A model generated the notes under the pieces. That model made no database searches, was not told the DNA's origin, and saw only the letters and a list, made by a program, of their open reading frames with translations. This document shows positions 42,470 through 52,032 of a stretch of 64,000 nt of DNA, in pieces. The DNA lies in contig WGNF01000007.1 of assembly GCA_016124615.1 (NCBI GenBank), forward strand, positions 186,001 through 250,000. The letters run 5' to 3'. The translations under genes were made by a program, and so were the position numbers. Every line of letters begins with the position of its first letter. The first letter of the stretch is position 1. The stretch comes from Paracoccaceae bacterium. Its GTDB lineage: Bacteria; Pseudomonadota; Alphaproteobacteria; Rhodobacterales; Rhodobacteraceae.

Positions 42470-43639
42470 CTAACGCACCGCCTTTTTCAGCTGCTCCGTC
42501 AGGTCGGTCCGTTCCCACGAGAAGCCGCCGTCATTGTCGGGGTGGCGGCCGAAGTGGCCGTAGGCCGAGGTGCGCGCGTAGATCGGGCGGTTGAGGTCGA
42601 GGTGCAGGCGGATGCCACGCGGCGTCAGGTCCATCACCTCGGCCAGCGCGCGTTCGATCGCTTCCTCGTCCACCTGCCCGGTGCCGTGGGTGTCGACGTA
42701 GATCGACAGCGGCTTGGCGACGCCGATGGCGTAGCTGAGCTGGATCGTGCAGCGTTCCGCCATACCCGAGGACACCACGTTCTTGGCCAGATAGCGGGCG
42801 GCATAGGCGGCCGAGCGGTCGACCTTGGTCGGGTCTTTCCCCGAAAACGCGCCGCCGCCGTGCGGGGCCGCACCGCCGTAGGTATCCACGATGATCTTGC
42901 GGCCGGTCAGCCCGGCATCGCCGTCCGGCCCGCCGATCACGAAGGTGCCGGTCGGGTTGACCCACCATTCGGTCTTCTCGGTCAGCCAGCCTGAGGGCAG
43001 CACCTCGCGGATGAAGGGTTCCACGATGGCGCGGATGTGGTCCGAGGTCTGGTGCGCATGCGCGTGCTGGGTGGAAAGCACGAGCGACGTCACCTCGACC
43101 GGCTTGCCGTTCTCGTAGCGCAGCGACAGTTGCGATTTGGCGTCGGGGCGCAGTTCGGGGGCGAGGCCGGCTTTGCGCGCCTCGGCCAGACGGTGCAGGA
43201 TGGCATGGGCATAGTGGATCGGCGCCGGCATCAGTTCCGGCGTCTCGTTCACGGCATAGCCGAACATGATGCCCTGATCGCCCGCCCCGTCGCGGTCCAC
43301 CCCTTGCGCGATATGGGCGGATTGCTTGTGCAGGTAGTTCGAGACCTGCAGCGTGTCCCAGTGGAACTCTTCCTGTTCATAGCCGATGTCCTTGACGCAG
43401 GATCGCACGATACCGTCGATCTTGCCCATGTATTCGGACAGTTTGGCCTGATCCGACAGGCCGACCTCGCCGCCGACCACGACGCGGTTGGTGGTGGCGA
43501 ACGTCTCGCAGGCGACGCGGGCGTGCGGTTCTTCGGTCAGGAAGGCGTCGAGGACGGCATCGGAAATGCGGTCGCAGACCTTGTCGGGGTGACCCTCCGA
43601 GACGGACTCGGAAGTGAAGACGTAATTCATGCGCGGCAT
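42470..43639 (-). CDS. metK: S-adenosylmethionine synthetase
   Basis: Makes SAM from methionine and ATP. The 389-residue protein has the N-terminal [22 protein letters not shown], the methionine/ATP motifs [12 protein letters not shown] and the P-loop-like [16 protein letters not shown], and C-terminal [19 protein letters not shown] 43639 (MPRMNYVF) is chosen because a GGAG 8 nt upstream, part of the riboswitch, fits it; the inner ATG (MNYVF) would be too far. Controlled by the SAM/SAH-type riboswitch in its leader. Confidence 0.96.
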   Translation of the reverse strand: MPRMNYVFTSESVSEGHPDKVCDRISDAVLDAFLTEEPHARVACETFATTNRVVVGGEVGLSDQAKLSEYMGKIDGIVRSCVKDIGYEQEEFHWDTLQVSNYLHKQSAHIAQGVDRDGAGDQGIMFGYAVNETPELMPAPIHYAHAILHRLAEARKAGLAPELRPDAKSQLSLRYENGKPVEVTSLVLSTQHAHAHQTSDHIRAIVEPFIREVLPSGWLTEKTEWWVNPTGTFVIGGPDGDAGLTGRKIIVDTYGGAAPHGGGAFSGKDPTKVDRSAAYAARYLAKNVVSSGMAERCTIQLSYAIGVAKPLSIYVDTHGTGQVDEEAIERALAEVMDLTPRGIRLHLDLNRPIYARTSAYGHFGRHPDNDGGFSWERTDLTEQLKKAVR

Positions 43640-43645
43640 GGGAAG

Positions 43646-43689
43646 TGCTCCATTGATAAGCCCGTCACGCCAGGAAGCCGTTGTGACGG
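43646..43689 (-). promoter_or_regulatory. SAM/SAH riboswitch in the metK leader
   Basis: Minus strand: CCGTCAC (43683-43689) pairs with GTGACGG (43662-43668) around the loop AACGGCTTCCTGGC, followed by a short linker and TGGAGCA (43646-43652), which contains the metK ribosome site. This matches my recollection of the compact SAM/SAH riboswitch consensus, known almost only from Rhodobacterales upstream of metK. Ligand binding closes a pseudoknot that hides the GGAG, switching translation off when SAM is plentiful. Confidence 0.88.
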
Positions 43690-43702
43690 TTGTGTGCCGA
43701 CC

Positions 43703-43731
43703 GGGGTAGCCCCTGCCTGCGGCGGGGTCAA
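43703..43731 (-). promoter_or_regulatory. Candidate promoter of metK
   Basis: TTGACC (43726-43731), 17-bp spacer, weak -10 TACCCC (43703-43708). The predicted start would be a few bases before the riboswitch. It overlaps the last codon of lnt. Confidence 0.4.
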
Positions 43732-45233
43732 TGGTCGTGCAGCAAACGGCGCCGGATCAACCCCGCGGCGAGGAGGATCAGCAGCACAAGCACCGGCCAA
43801 TCGCCGGTCCGGCTGTAGATTGTTGCCGGAAGCGCGCCGGGGATGGTGGCGTCGATCTGCCCCTCGGTCTCAAGCGGAAGGCGGTCCAGCACCCGGCCCT
43901 TGGCGTCGATCACCGCCGACACGCCGGTATTGGCGGCGCGCAGGATCGGCAGCCCCTGTTCCACCGCGCGCAGCCGCACCTGCGCGAAATGCTGGTAGGG
44001 GCCAGAGAGGGTGCCGAACCAGCCATCATCGGTGACCTGCAGGATCCAGTCGGGGCGGGTGGGGGTGCGCAGGTCTTGCGGAAACACCGCCTCGTAGCAG
44101 ATCAGCGGCAGCACCTGACCCAGACGGCCAAGGTTCAGCACCTCGGGGCCGGGGCCGGAACTGTAGCCGTAGCCCCGCGAGGGCGCGTAGCTTTCGATGC
44201 CGGTCAGCCGCCAGAACAGATCGCCCAGCGGAATGTATTCGCCGAACGGCACCAGATGGTGCTTGTCATAGACCGGGCCCACCGTTCCGTCGCCGTTCAG
44301 GATGGCGAGGCTGTTGTAGGCGCGAAAGCCTTCGGTGCGCTGGATGCCGATCGCGACCGGCGTGCCGTGCGCGGCCTCGGCCACCAGTTTCAGCCCGTCG
44401 CCGGGGCGGTTCAAGAGGAACGGCACCGATGTTTCGGGCCAGACGATCAGGTCGGGTTTGCCCGGCGCGGCGGTGTGCTTCAGCAACCGTTCAAAGAACA
44501 TCGGCGCCAGATCGCCGCGCCACTTCAGGTTCTGCGCGGCGTTGGGCTGGATCAACCGCACCGTCAGCGCCGTCGGTTCCGGATCGGGCGCGCGCAGCCG
44601 CACGAGGCCCCAGCCGCCCGCCGCGCCGATCAGCGCCCAGGCGAAGATGACGCCACGCAGCGGGCCAAGGGCGGTCGGCGCGGCGGCGGCCAGCGTGGTC
44701 ATCAGGCTAAGGCCGACGGGGCCGACGAGGGCCGCCACTTGCGCGGGCCAGGTGCCGATCCAGATATGGCCGACCAGTGCCCAGGGCAGGCCGGTGAAGA
44801 TGTAGCCGCGCAGAAGGTCGGCCGCCGCGAGTGTCACCGCAAAGGCAATCGCCCGGCTGCGGCGATCGGCGCCCATCAGCGCCGCCAGCGTGGCGGCCAG
44901 CACCCAGAACAGCGCCATGCCGCCCGCCATGCCGACCAGCGCGAAGGGCGCCATCCAGCCATCCTGCGCGGGATCGACGAAGAACGGATTGACGATCCAG
45001 AACATCGCGGCGCCGAAGTAGCCGACGCCCGCCAGCCCGCCCAGCGCGATGGCGCTGCGCCCCGCTTCGGTGTCGGCGATCAACCAGGTCAGGGCCGCCA
45101 GTGCGGGCAGGGCCAGCCACCAGAACCCCAGCGGCGCCTGCCCGGCGGCCATCAGCACGCCAAGCAGGGGGGCAGCCAGAAACCGGCCGGGGCGGCGGCG
45201 TCCGGGCCGCCCGAGATCGAGTCGCCTTGCCAT
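43728..45233 (-). CDS. lnt: Apolipoprotein N-acyltransferase
   Basis: Inner-membrane enzyme adding the third acyl chain to lipoproteins. The 501-residue protein has an N-terminal set of about six membrane spans and a C-terminal nitrilase-like domain. The Glu-Lys-Cys triad is visible as [13 protein letters not shown] (Glu), [15 protein letters not shown] (Lys) and [11 protein letters not shown] (Cys), plus a last span ([19 protein letters not shown]). It follows corC by 4 nt, part of phoH-ybeY-corC-lnt. Confidence 0.95.
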   Translation of the reverse strand: MARRLDLGRPGRRRPGRFLAAPLLGVLMAAGQAPLGFWWLALPALAALTWLIADTEAGRSAIALGGLAGVGYFGAAMFWIVNPFFVDPAQDGWMAPFALVGMAGGMALFWVLAATLAALMGADRRSRAIAFAVTLAAADLLRGYIFTGLPWALVGHIWIGTWPAQVAALVGPVGLSLMTTLAAAAPTALGPLRGVIFAWALIGAAGGWGLVRLRAPDPEPTALTVRLIQPNAAQNLKWRGDLAPMFFERLLKHTAAPGKPDLIVWPETSVPFLLNRPGDGLKLVAEAAHGTPVAIGIQRTEGFRAYNSLAILNGDGTVGPVYDKHHLVPFGEYIPLGDLFWRLTGIESYAPSRGYGYSSGPGPEVLNLGRLGQVLPLICYEAVFPQDLRTPTRPDWILQVTDDGWFGTLSGPYQHFAQVRLRAVEQGLPILRAANTGVSAVIDAKGRVLDRLPLETEGQIDATIPGALPATIYSRTGDWPVLVLLILLAAGLIRRRLLHDH

Positions 45234-45237
45234 ACGG

Positions 45238-46137
45238 TCAGCCGTCGTTCTCTTCGCCCACGCGATGCGCGTCGGGCAGGCGCACCCGCAGGCGCTTGAT
45301 GCGGCGGGGGTCGGCGTCGACCACCTCGAACACCACGCCGTTGGCGTCGGTGATCACCTCGCCGCGCGCGGGCACCCGGCCGCAAAGCAGGAAGACGAGG
45401 CCGCCGAGGGTATCCACCTCTTCCTCTTCTTCGCCGCCGCGCAGGCGCAGGCCGATCATCGCCTCGAACTCGTCCAGCGGCGCGCGCGCCTGGGCGAGGT
45501 AGACGCCGGGCTTTTCCTCGATCCAAAGACCGGCTTCGTCTTCGTCGTGTTCGTCCTCGATCTCGCCGATGATGGTTTCGATCAGATCTTCGATGGTCAC
45601 AAGGCCATCGACCCCGCCGTATTCGTCGATCACCAGCGCCATATGAACGCGGTCGCGCTGCATTTTCTGCAACAGCACCCCCACCGGCATCGATGGCGGC
45701 GCGTAAAGCACCGGGCGCAACAGCTTGCGCAAGTTGAACCGGCCGTTGCCCTGCCCGAAGCCGAAGCCGAGCGCCAGGTCTTTCAGCAGCACCAGACCCA
45801 GCGGCTTATCGAGCGTGTCCTTGTAAACTGGCAGGCGCGAATAGCCGTTTTCGCGGAAGGCGGCGACGAGTTCATCCTTGCCGATATCAACCGGGACGGC
45901 CGCGATCTCGGCCTTCGGGATGGCGACGTCATCGACCCGCAGGCGGCGCAGGTTCGACAGGCCGAAGGTTTGCGGCGCGGGCAGGGTCGATCCGGGGGCG
46001 CTTGCCTCCGGCCGGTCCTGCGCCTCGGACGAGGGGGTGAGCGACTTGAACAGGCGGCCAAACAGCCCGCGCTGCGCGTTTTCCTCGGGGTCGGGGGTGT
46101 GTTCCACCGGGTCGACCCCATCGCTGCTACTGCCCAT
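45238..46137 (-). CDS. corC: CBS-domain CorC/HlyC family protein (YbeX type)
   Basis: The 299-residue soluble protein has a CBS pair (DVAIPKAEIAAVPVD, YSRLPVYKDTLDKPLGLVLLKDL, then MALVIDEYGGVDGLVTIEDLIETIIGEIEDE) and a C-terminal CorC_HlyC transporter-associated domain (YLAQARAPLDEFEAMIGLRL). Linked in E. coli to magnesium/cobalt efflux and ribosome-related functions through its genomic position with ybeY. No N-terminal DUF21 membrane part, as in YbeX. Upstream gap to ybeY is 57 bp. Confidence 0.9.
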   Translation of the reverse strand: MGSSSDGVDPVEHTPDPEENAQRGLFGRLFKSLTPSSEAQDRPEASAPGSTLPAPQTFGLSNLRRLRVDDVAIPKAEIAAVPVDIGKDELVAAFRENGYSRLPVYKDTLDKPLGLVLLKDLALGFGFGQGNGRFNLRKLLRPVLYAPPSMPVGVLLQKMQRDRVHMALVIDEYGGVDGLVTIEDLIETIIGEIEDEHDEDEAGLWIEEKPGVYLAQARAPLDEFEAMIGLRLRGGEEEEEVDTLGGLVFLLCGRVPARGEVITDANGVVFEVVDADPRRIKRLRVRLPDAHRVGEENDG

Positions 46138-46194
46138 CTGTCCTTTCCATCCTTCGGCGTCGCCGCCTCTTGCTACTGTGCCACGCGGCCCGCG

Positions 46195-46701
46195 TCACGC
46201 ATATGGGTCTGCCACCCCGAGGCTGGCAAGGATGCCGGTCTCGGTCGCCTCCATCCGCGTGGCGTCGCCCTCGCGGATGTGGTCGTAGCCCAGAAGATGC
46301 AAGGTTGCATGAACGATCAGATGCGTCACGTGATCGTGCAGCGGTTTTTCGGCCACGCTTGCCTCGGCCACGCAGGTTTCCCATGCGATGGCGATATCGC
46401 CCAGTTCGGCGGGGCTATCGGGCGTGCCGGGGTCGGGCCGATCGGGGCGGCCGCCGTCCGCCGCCGCGCCGCGTTCGTCCGAGGGCCAGCTGAGCACGTT
46501 GGTCGGCGCCGGTTTGGCGCGGAAATCGCCGTTAAGCGCCGCGATGCGGACGTCATCGCAGCCCATCAGCGAAATCGCGAAGCGGTCGGGGTCAAGACCC
46601 TGCGCGGCAAGGGTGGTCCGGGCCGCGCGTTCGGCCGCGTCGGCAAGGCCGAAGCCCTGCCAGCGCGGATCCTGGATCATGGTGTCAACCAGCGGCCTCA
46701 T
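46195..46701 (-). CDS. ybeY: Endoribonuclease YbeY (rRNA maturation factor)
   Basis: Zinc RNase involved in 16S rRNA 3' end maturation and ribosome quality control. The 168-residue protein has the metal motif HLIVHATLHLLGYDH (H-x3-H-x5-H) and NVLSWPSDERG. The start is uncertain: ATG 46701 (MRPLVDTMIQDPRW) overlaps phoH by 17 bp; ATG 46713 has a closer GAGG; ATG 46680 would avoid overlap. An acidic/Gly-rich insert (about residues 63-85) is typical of the lineage. Confidence 0.92.
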   Translation of the reverse strand: MRPLVDTMIQDPRWQGFGLADAAERAARTTLAAQGLDPDRFAISLMGCDDVRIAALNGDFRAKPAPTNVLSWPSDERGAAADGGRPDRPDPGTPDSPAELGDIAIAWETCVAEASVAEKPLHDHVTHLIVHATLHLLGYDHIREGDATRMEATETGILASLGVADPYA

Positions 46702-47713
46702 CGTCGCGCTCATACGCCTCGATGATGCGGGCGACAAGCGGGTGGCGGACAACGTCCTTGGAGGTGAAATAGTTGAAGCTGACCCCCTTCACGCCGTCCA
46801 GAATGCGTTCCGCCTCGGCAAGGCCGGACGAGGTGCCGCGCGGCAGGTCGACCTGGGTGCGGTCGCCGGTGATCACCATGCGGCTGCCCTCGCCCAGACG
46901 GGTCAGGAACATCTTCATCTGCATGGATGTGGCGTTCTGCGCCTCGTCCAGCACGACGAACGCATTGGCCAGCGTGCGGCCGCGCATGAAGGCCAGCGGC
47001 GCGATTTCGATCTGCTTGTCCTCCATCAGCTTCTGCATCTGCTTGGCGGGCAGGAAATCATTCAGCGCGTCGTAAAGCGGCTGCATGTAGGGGTCGACCT
47101 TTTCCTTCATGTCGCCGGGCAGGAAGCCGAGCCGTTCACCCGCCTCCACCGCCGGGCGCGACAGGATGATCTTGTCGACATGGCCGCCGATCAGCAGGTT
47201 CACCCCCACCGCCACCGCCAGATAGGTCTTGCCGGTGCCCGCGGGGCCGATGCCGAAGCCAAGCTCGTTGGCGTAGAGCGCCTTGACGTAGGCCTTCTGC
47301 GCCTCGGTCCGGGGTTCGACCACCTTGCGGCGGGTGCGGATTTCGACGCGACCACCCTGGAACATTTCCAGCTGGTCAACCGCGCCGCCGCCGCGTGCCG
47401 GGGTATCGAAGATCGGATCGCCCAGACGGATCGCGCCGTCGATGTCGCCCGCTTCCACCGGCCGCCCGGCTTCGAGCCGCGCATAAAGCCCGCGCAGCAC
47501 GACCGCTGTCTGACTTCGCGCCGCCCCCGGACCCATCACTGCCAGCTGATTCCCGCGGCGGATGATCTGCACGCCGAGCTTGTGCTCGATCTGCGCGAGG
47601 TTCCGATCAAACTGCCCGCAGAGGCCGATCAGCAGGCGGTTGTCGGGAAATTCCAGAAGCGTTTCAAGTACATCTTCGGGGCGAGGCGGGGGGGTCAGCG
47701 CGGTGATGCCCAA
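46685..47713 (-). CDS. phoH: PhoH-family ATPase (probable TTG start)
   Basis: The 342-residue protein has the PhoH P-loop ATPase domain: GIGPAGTGKTYLAVAVGVNLL, SRPAVEAGERLGFLPGD, FVVLDEAQNATSMQMKMFLTRLG and VITGDRTQVDLP. The preceding KH-like N-terminal part contains QIEHKLGVQIIRRGNQLAV. A GTG at 47728 lacks a ribosome site, but AAGGAG sits 6 nt before a TTG at 47713, so the TTG is preferred. Usually linked with ybeY, and proposed to act in RNA metabolism. Confidence 0.9.
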   Translation of the reverse strand: MGITALTPPPRPEDVLETLLEFPDNRLLIGLCGQFDRNLAQIEHKLGVQIIRRGNQLAVMGPGAARSQTAVVLRGLYARLEAGRPVEAGDIDGAIRLGDPIFDTPARGGGAVDQLEMFQGGRVEIRTRRKVVEPRTEAQKAYVKALYANELGFGIGPAGTGKTYLAVAVGVNLLIGGHVDKIILSRPAVEAGERLGFLPGDMKEKVDPYMQPLYDALNDFLPAKQMQKLMEDKQIEIAPLAFMRGRTLANAFVVLDEAQNATSMQMKMFLTRLGEGSRMVITGDRTQVDLPRGTSSGLAEAERILDGVKGVSFNYFTSKDVVRHPLVARIIEAYERDDEAAG

Positions 47714-47880
47714 TAACGACTCCTTCACAAGAGGTTATGCCTTGATGGTGGCCCCAGATGGGCCTTCGCGCAAGCTATTGTGTGCAAATATCGGGAACGT
47801 GACAAGATCAGGCGTCCGCGCATCACTTTTCGCGCGATCTGCCCGGCCGTTGGGCAGCCGGTGCAGGCCGCGCGAAACGT

Positions 47881-47903
47881 AGAAAGGGGCGCCGAAGCGC
47901 CCC
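47881..47903 (-). terminator. Rho-independent terminator of the GCQ-domain lipoprotein gene
   Basis: GGGGCGC-CGAA-GCGCCCC (47886-47903). On the minus strand the loop is UUCG and the tail TTTCT; it lies 28 nt past the stop. Confidence 0.8.
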
Positions 47904-47931
47904 TTTGCCGTTCGCGCCGGGGCGCGACTGA

Positions 47932-48186
47932 TCAGTAGGCAGCACCGGCGGCTGCGGCCTTCGGCGGCAGCGCGGGGCTGTTGCACACCGGGCGGCCATT
48001 CGGCGTGACGCGCGGCGACATGAAGGCACCGGTGCCTTCGATGAAGTACCAGCTTTGGCAACCCGTCGGGCTGACCCAGACACCCACATTCTCGCTGTCC
48101 GGGTGGGCCAGCGGAACGTTGAAGTCGCTGCCGCAGGCGGAAAGTGCTGCGACGCCGACAAGGGCAAGCGCGATCTTGATGTTCAT
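47932..48186 (-). CDS. Small lipoprotein with GCQ domain
   Basis: The 84-residue protein has a lipoprotein signal (MNIKIALALVGVAALSAC, lipobox LSAC, Cys18). Its mature part WVSPTGCQSWYFIEGTGAFM and PRVTPNGRPVCNSP closely parallels a block in the OmpA-like protein encoded 17 bp upstream. AAAGGGG precedes the ATG and a terminator follows. No function is known; the matching domain suggests that the two products act together in the envelope. Confidence 0.85.
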   Translation of the reverse strand: MNIKIALALVGVAALSACGSDFNVPLAHPDSENVGVWVSPTGCQSWYFIEGTGAFMSPRVTPNGRPVCNSPALPPKAAAAGAAY

Positions 48187-48203
48187 CTGCCTGTCCCCTT
48201 TGC

Positions 48204-48782
48204 TCAATTGCACATGACTTCGACGCGGCGGTTCAGCGCCCGTCCGGACGCCGTCGCGTTGTCGGCACGCGGTTGCGTATAGCCGAAGCCCTGCGTTCCG
48301 GCCACGTTCGCGCCAGACTGACGGGCGATCGCCGCCACCGCATTGGCGCGGTTGTCGGACAGCCGCATGTTGTAGGCGTAGCCGCCCACGTTGTCGGTAT
48401 GCCCGTTGATGGTGAAGCTCGTCGCGCCATTGTGCTGGAAGAAGTCGGCCAGACGGCGGCGCCCCTCGGCACCGATCGTATAGCTGCCAGAGGCAAAGAG
48501 CTGGTCGGTCGAGGCGACAAGGCAGGGCTGCTGGGCGCCGCTGCTGCACTGCACGCTGCCGTCGGCGCGGAACACCGGCGTCATGAAGCCCTGCCAGCCG
48601 TTGTAGATGGCATAGTGCTGGCAGCCGTCCGGGTCGGTCCAGATCGACGGCTGGGCGCTGTCAAGCTCGTGCGCGGTCTGGGCTTGCACCGAACCCGCAA
48701 AGATCGCCGCGACGAAGAGAGCCGCGGCGGCAATCGCAATCATCCTGAGTCCGGCCAAGGCCGGTCGCTTTTCAATGGTCAT
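48204..48782 (-). CDS. OmpA-family envelope protein with GCQ domain
   Basis: The 192-residue protein has an N-terminal signal or anchor (about 12-34, MIAIAAAALFVAAIFAGSVQA), a short domain SIWTDPDGCQHYAIYNGWQG / FMTPVFRADGSVQC (about 46-80), and a C-terminal OmpA peptidoglycan-binding domain (about 88-192: SYTIGAEGRRRLADFF, INGHTDNVGGYAYNMRLSDN, GRALNRRVEVMCN). No beta-barrel is present. Operon with the small lipoprotein gene (17-bp gap). Confidence 0.87.
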   Translation of the reverse strand: MTIEKRPALAGLRMIAIAAAALFVAAIFAGSVQAQTAHELDSAQPSIWTDPDGCQHYAIYNGWQGFMTPVFRADGSVQCSSGAQQPCLVASTDQLFASGSYTIGAEGRRRLADFFQHNGATSFTINGHTDNVGGYAYNMRLSDNRANAVAAIARQSGANVAGTQGFGYTQPRADNATASGRALNRRVEVMCN

Positions 48783-49013
48783 ATGCCACCCCTTTCATCC
48801 CTTTCGTCGCAGGCCGCGCAACCGGGTGCGCGCCCGACAAATAGCGAGGCCGATGGTGGGGCATAACGGCAAATTTGTGAAGAATTTCATCCACTCAGAT
48901 CATGCTGAACGGATGCGTCCAGGCGACAGTAAGGGCAGATGGAAACGATTGTCTCTCAGCCGGCGACCAATCATGAAAACATGATTCATCTCTGTGGCGA
49001 AGCCCGGCCGGAA
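48783..49013. other. 231-bp intergenic region upstream of the OmpA-like gene and downstream of miaB
   Basis: Less GC-rich than the genes. It must hold the promoter of the OmpA-like/lipoprotein pair, but no convincing hexamers were found. A short inverted repeat ATCATG-AAAA-CATGAT lies at 48970-48985, near the end of miaB; without a T-run it is not a clear terminator. Confidence 0.4.
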
Positions 49014-50330
49014 TCATGGCGCTGGGGTGATTTCCCCGGCCAGGGAATTCGGGTCCGAGCGGGTGATTCGCACCCGCCGCAACACACCGATCAGGTTCTG
49101 TCCACCCTCAACATGCACGGCATGGTTGTGGTCGGATTTGCCGGTGATCTGCCCGGCCATGCGGCCCGGCTTTTCGAACAGCACGCCAACCTCGCGCCCC
49201 ACCATCGCCTCTTGCGCCGCCTTTTGCTGACGCGACAGCAGCGCCTGCAACCGGTGCAGCCGTTCGTCGGCCACCTCGGCGGGAACCGGGGCCTTTTCCG
49301 CCGCGGGCGTGCCGGGGCGGGCGGAGTATTTGAACGAGAAGGCGGTGCCGTAGCCGACCGCCTCGACCAGCGCCATCGTCGCCTCGAAATCCGCGTCCGT
49401 CTCGCCGGGGAAGCCGACGATGAAATCAGAGGTCAGCAGGATGTCGGGCCGGGCGGCGCGAATGCGCGCGATCAGCGTCAGATATTGCGCGGCGGTGTGC
49501 TTGCGTGCCATCGCCTTCAGGATGCGGTCGCTGCCCGACTGCACCGGCAGGTGCAGGTAGGGCATCAGCTTGTCGCAGTCGCCATGCGCGGCAATCAGGT
49601 CGTCATCCATGTCGTTGGGGTGCGACGTGGTGTAGCGGATGCGCAAAAGCCCGTCGATCTGCGCCAGATCGCGGATCAGGCGGCCCAGCCCGCCCTCGCC
49701 ACCATGCCAGGCGTTGACGTTCTGGCCCAGCAGAGTGATTTCGCGGGCGCCCTTTTCCACCAGCGTGCGTGCCTCGGCCAGCAAACGTTCGGCCGGGCGG
49801 CTGACTTCGGCGCCGCGCGTGTAGGGCACCACGCAGAAGGCGCAGAACTTGTCGCAGCCTTCCTGCACGGTCAGAAAGGCGGTCGGGCCGCCCAGCCGCG
49901 CCGGGCGGTCGGGCAGGTGGTCGAATTTATCCTCGGCCGGGAAATCGGTATCGACGGGGCGGGCGCCCTGCCCCACGGCCTGCATCATCGCGGGCAGCCG
50001 GTGATAGCTTTGCGGGCCGACGACCAGATCGACCAGCGGCATCCGGCGCAGGATCTCGGCGCCCTCGGCCTGCGCGACGCAGCCCGCCACGCCGATCTTC
50101 AGGTCGGGGTTGGCCTGCTTCAGCGGGCGCAGGCGGCCAAGGTCGGAATAGACCTTCTCGGCCGCCTTTTCGCGAATGTGGCAGGTGTTCAGCAGCACCA
50201 TGTCGGCGGCCTCGGCAGTGTCGACCGTCACATAGCCTTCGGCGCCCAGCGTTTCCGCCATGCGTTCGCTGTCGTAGACGTTCATCTGGCAGCCATAGGA
50301 CTTGATGAAGAGTTTCTTCGGTCCGGGCAT
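49014..50330 (-). CDS. miaB: tRNA-2-methylthio-N6-dimethylallyladenosine synthase
   Basis: Radical SAM methylthiotransferase acting on i6A37 of tRNA. The 438-residue protein has the N-terminal UPF0004 domain ([32 protein letters not shown]), the radical-SAM cluster motif [15 protein letters not shown] (CxxxCxxC), and a C-terminal TRAM domain ([20 protein letters not shown]). AGGA lies 8 nt upstream of the ATG. Complete. Confidence 0.96.
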   Translation of the reverse strand: MPGPKKLFIKSYGCQMNVYDSERMAETLGAEGYVTVDTAEAADMVLLNTCHIREKAAEKVYSDLGRLRPLKQANPDLKIGVAGCVAQAEGAEILRRMPLVDLVVGPQSYHRLPAMMQAVGQGARPVDTDFPAEDKFDHLPDRPARLGGPTAFLTVQEGCDKFCAFCVVPYTRGAEVSRPAERLLAEARTLVEKGAREITLLGQNVNAWHGGEGGLGRLIRDLAQIDGLLRIRYTTSHPNDMDDDLIAAHGDCDKLMPYLHLPVQSGSDRILKAMARKHTAAQYLTLIARIRAARPDILLTSDFIVGFPGETDADFEATMALVEAVGYGTAFSFKYSARPGTPAAEKAPVPAEVADERLHRLQALLSRQQKAAQEAMVGREVGVLFEKPGRMAGQITGKSDHNHAVHVEGGQNLIGVLRRVRITRSDPNSLAGEITPAP

Positions 50331-50447
50331 GATCGCGCTTCCTGTTCCTTAAGCCGGCTCACTACCGTTTTCGGCGCGCGTTCGCAACGCTTGCATTGGC
50401 GCGGGGCATCGCGGAGTCTGGATGCCGAACAGATCGGACGGCGGGTG

Positions 50448-51317
50448 ATGGACTACAACAGCCTGGATGACTTCCTGCGCAAAAGCGGCGCGGCGCTGCC
50501 CCCCGGGCCGGTCGCGATGATCTTTGTCGAGGACCGGGTGGAGGTTGACAGCACCATCCGCCACCATCTGGCCGCCGGATTCCGCGCCGTGCTGGTGCTG
50601 GGGCTGGAGATCGACGGCCTGCCCGCGGATCTGGCCGCGCTGATCCACCGCATCCCCTACGACATCCACCGCGACGAGGCCGTTCCCGAGGCGGTGAACC
50701 GCATCATCGCGGCGGCGCCGGGGGTCTGGCTTTACTACTGCTACAACGCCGAATACCTGTTCTTCCCGTTCTGTGAAACGCGCAGCGTGCGCGAGATGCT
50801 GACCTTCCACACCGAAGAACGCCGGGACGCGATGCTGACCTATGTGGTCGACCTTTATGCGGGCGACCTTGGCCGCTACCCCGATGCGGTGTCGCGTTCA
50901 GAGGCGCTGATGGACCGGTCGGGCTATTACGCGCTTGGCCGCCCGGACCCCGAGAACCACGGCCACCCCAAGGACCGCCAGCTTGATTTCTTCGGCGGCC
51001 TGCGCTGGCGGTTCGAGGAACATATTCCCGTGCCCAAGCGCAAGATCGACCGGATCGCCTTGTTCAAGGCCACGCCGGGGCTGGAACTGCGCGACAACCA
51101 CACGTTCAACGTCGAGGAATACAACACCTACGCCTGCCCCTGGCACAACAACATCACCGCCGCGATCTGTTCCTTCCGCACCGCCAAGGCGCTGAAGTCG
51201 AACCCCGGCAGCACCTTCGACATCCCCAATTTCCGCTGGCATGCCTCGACCGAGTTCCAGTGGCACAGCCAGCAACTGATGGACCTTGGCCTGATGGAGC
51301 CGGGGCAGTGGTTCTAG
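50448..51317 (+). CDS. Conserved protein, possibly glycosyltransferase-related
   Basis: The 289-residue soluble protein starts MDYNSLDDFLRKSGAALPPG. The first part (VAMIFVEDRVEVDSTIRHHL, FRAVLVLGLEID) is Rossmann-like, as in family 2 glycosyltransferases. The C-terminal blocks are very conserved-looking (RKIDRIALFKATPGLELRDN, NTYACPWHNNITAAICSF, FQWHSQQLMDLGLMEPGQWF). I recall similar Rhodobacteraceae proteins with loose glycosyltransferase annotation; no DxD is obvious. Followed at 13 bp by the amidotransferase gene. Confidence 0.7.
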   Translation: MDYNSLDDFLRKSGAALPPGPVAMIFVEDRVEVDSTIRHHLAAGFRAVLVLGLEIDGLPADLAALIHRIPYDIHRDEAVPEAVNRIIAAAPGVWLYYCYNAEYLFFPFCETRSVREMLTFHTEERRDAMLTYVVDLYAGDLGRYPDAVSRSEALMDRSGYYALGRPDPENHGHPKDRQLDFFGGLRWRFEEHIPVPKRKIDRIALFKATPGLELRDNHTFNVEEYNTYACPWHNNITAAICSFRTAKALKSNPGSTFDIPNFRWHASTEFQWHSQQLMDLGLMEPGQWF

Positions 51318-51330
51318 GAGGGCACGACCG

Positions 51331-52026
51331 ATGGCACGCTGGCTTGCGCTGATCCGCCACGGCGACGATCCGCCCGACGACCGCGTGGTGACCTTCGCGG
51401 TGCGCAACGGCTTCGTGCCGCGCATCCTCAAGCCGTTCCGCGGCGAGGCGCTTGGCCGCCCGGATGCCGATCTGGCTGGCACGGTGATCTACGGCGGCCC
51501 GTTCGAGGTCTACCGCGAGGACGACTTTCCCTTTCTGCACGACGAGGCGCGGTGGATCGGCGATTGCATGGCGGCAGGCGTGCCGGTGCTGGGTCTGTGT
51601 CAGGGCGCGCAGCAGATTGCCCGGCTGCACGGCGCCCATGTCGGCCCGCCCGAGAGCGGCGTGCAGGAATTCGGCTGTTACCGCATCACCCCCACCGCCG
51701 CCGCTGGGGATTTCCTGACCGCCCCGCTCTGGGCGCCGGAACGCCATTTCCACGGCTTCGACCTGCCCGACGGGGCGGTGCATCTGGCCGAAAGCGCGCT
51801 TTACCCGCATCAGGCGTTCCGGATCGGCACCAGGACCTACGCGCTGCAATTCCACCCCGAGGTGACGATCGAGGGCTTCCGGCGCTGGCAGGCGGCCGCC
51901 ACCGCGACCTATGGCAAACCGGGCGTGCAAAGCCCGGCCGAGCAGGATGCGCTGATCCATGCGCATGACCGCGCGCAGGCGGACTGGTTCTACGATTTCC
52001 TTGGCCGATTGTTCGGCCGGGGCTGA
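51331..52026 (+). CDS. Class I glutamine amidotransferase-like protein
   Basis: The 231-residue protein is a GATase1 domain: nucleophile Cys in LGLCQGAQQIARLHGA (about residue 90) and His-x-Glu in ALQFHPEVTIEGF (about 172). It resembles stand-alone GuaA-like amidotransferases that hydrolyse gamma-glutamyl compounds. GGAGG precedes the ATG. Probably cotranscribed with the upstream conserved gene; a substrate cannot be inferred. Confidence 0.85.
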   Translation: MARWLALIRHGDDPPDDRVVTFAVRNGFVPRILKPFRGEALGRPDADLAGTVIYGGPFEVYREDDFPFLHDEARWIGDCMAAGVPVLGLCQGAQQIARLHGAHVGPPESGVQEFGCYRITPTAAAGDFLTAPLWAPERHFHGFDLPDGAVHLAESALYPHQAFRIGTRTYALQFHPEVTIEGFRRWQAAATATYGKPGVQSPAEQDALIHAHDRAQADWFYDFLGRLFGRG

Positions 52027-52032
52027 GCCTGC

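Noticed and set aside
48970..48985. ATCATG-AAAA-CATGAT inverted repeat as a miaB terminator
   Set aside because: The stem is AT-rich and short, and no T-run follows on either strand.
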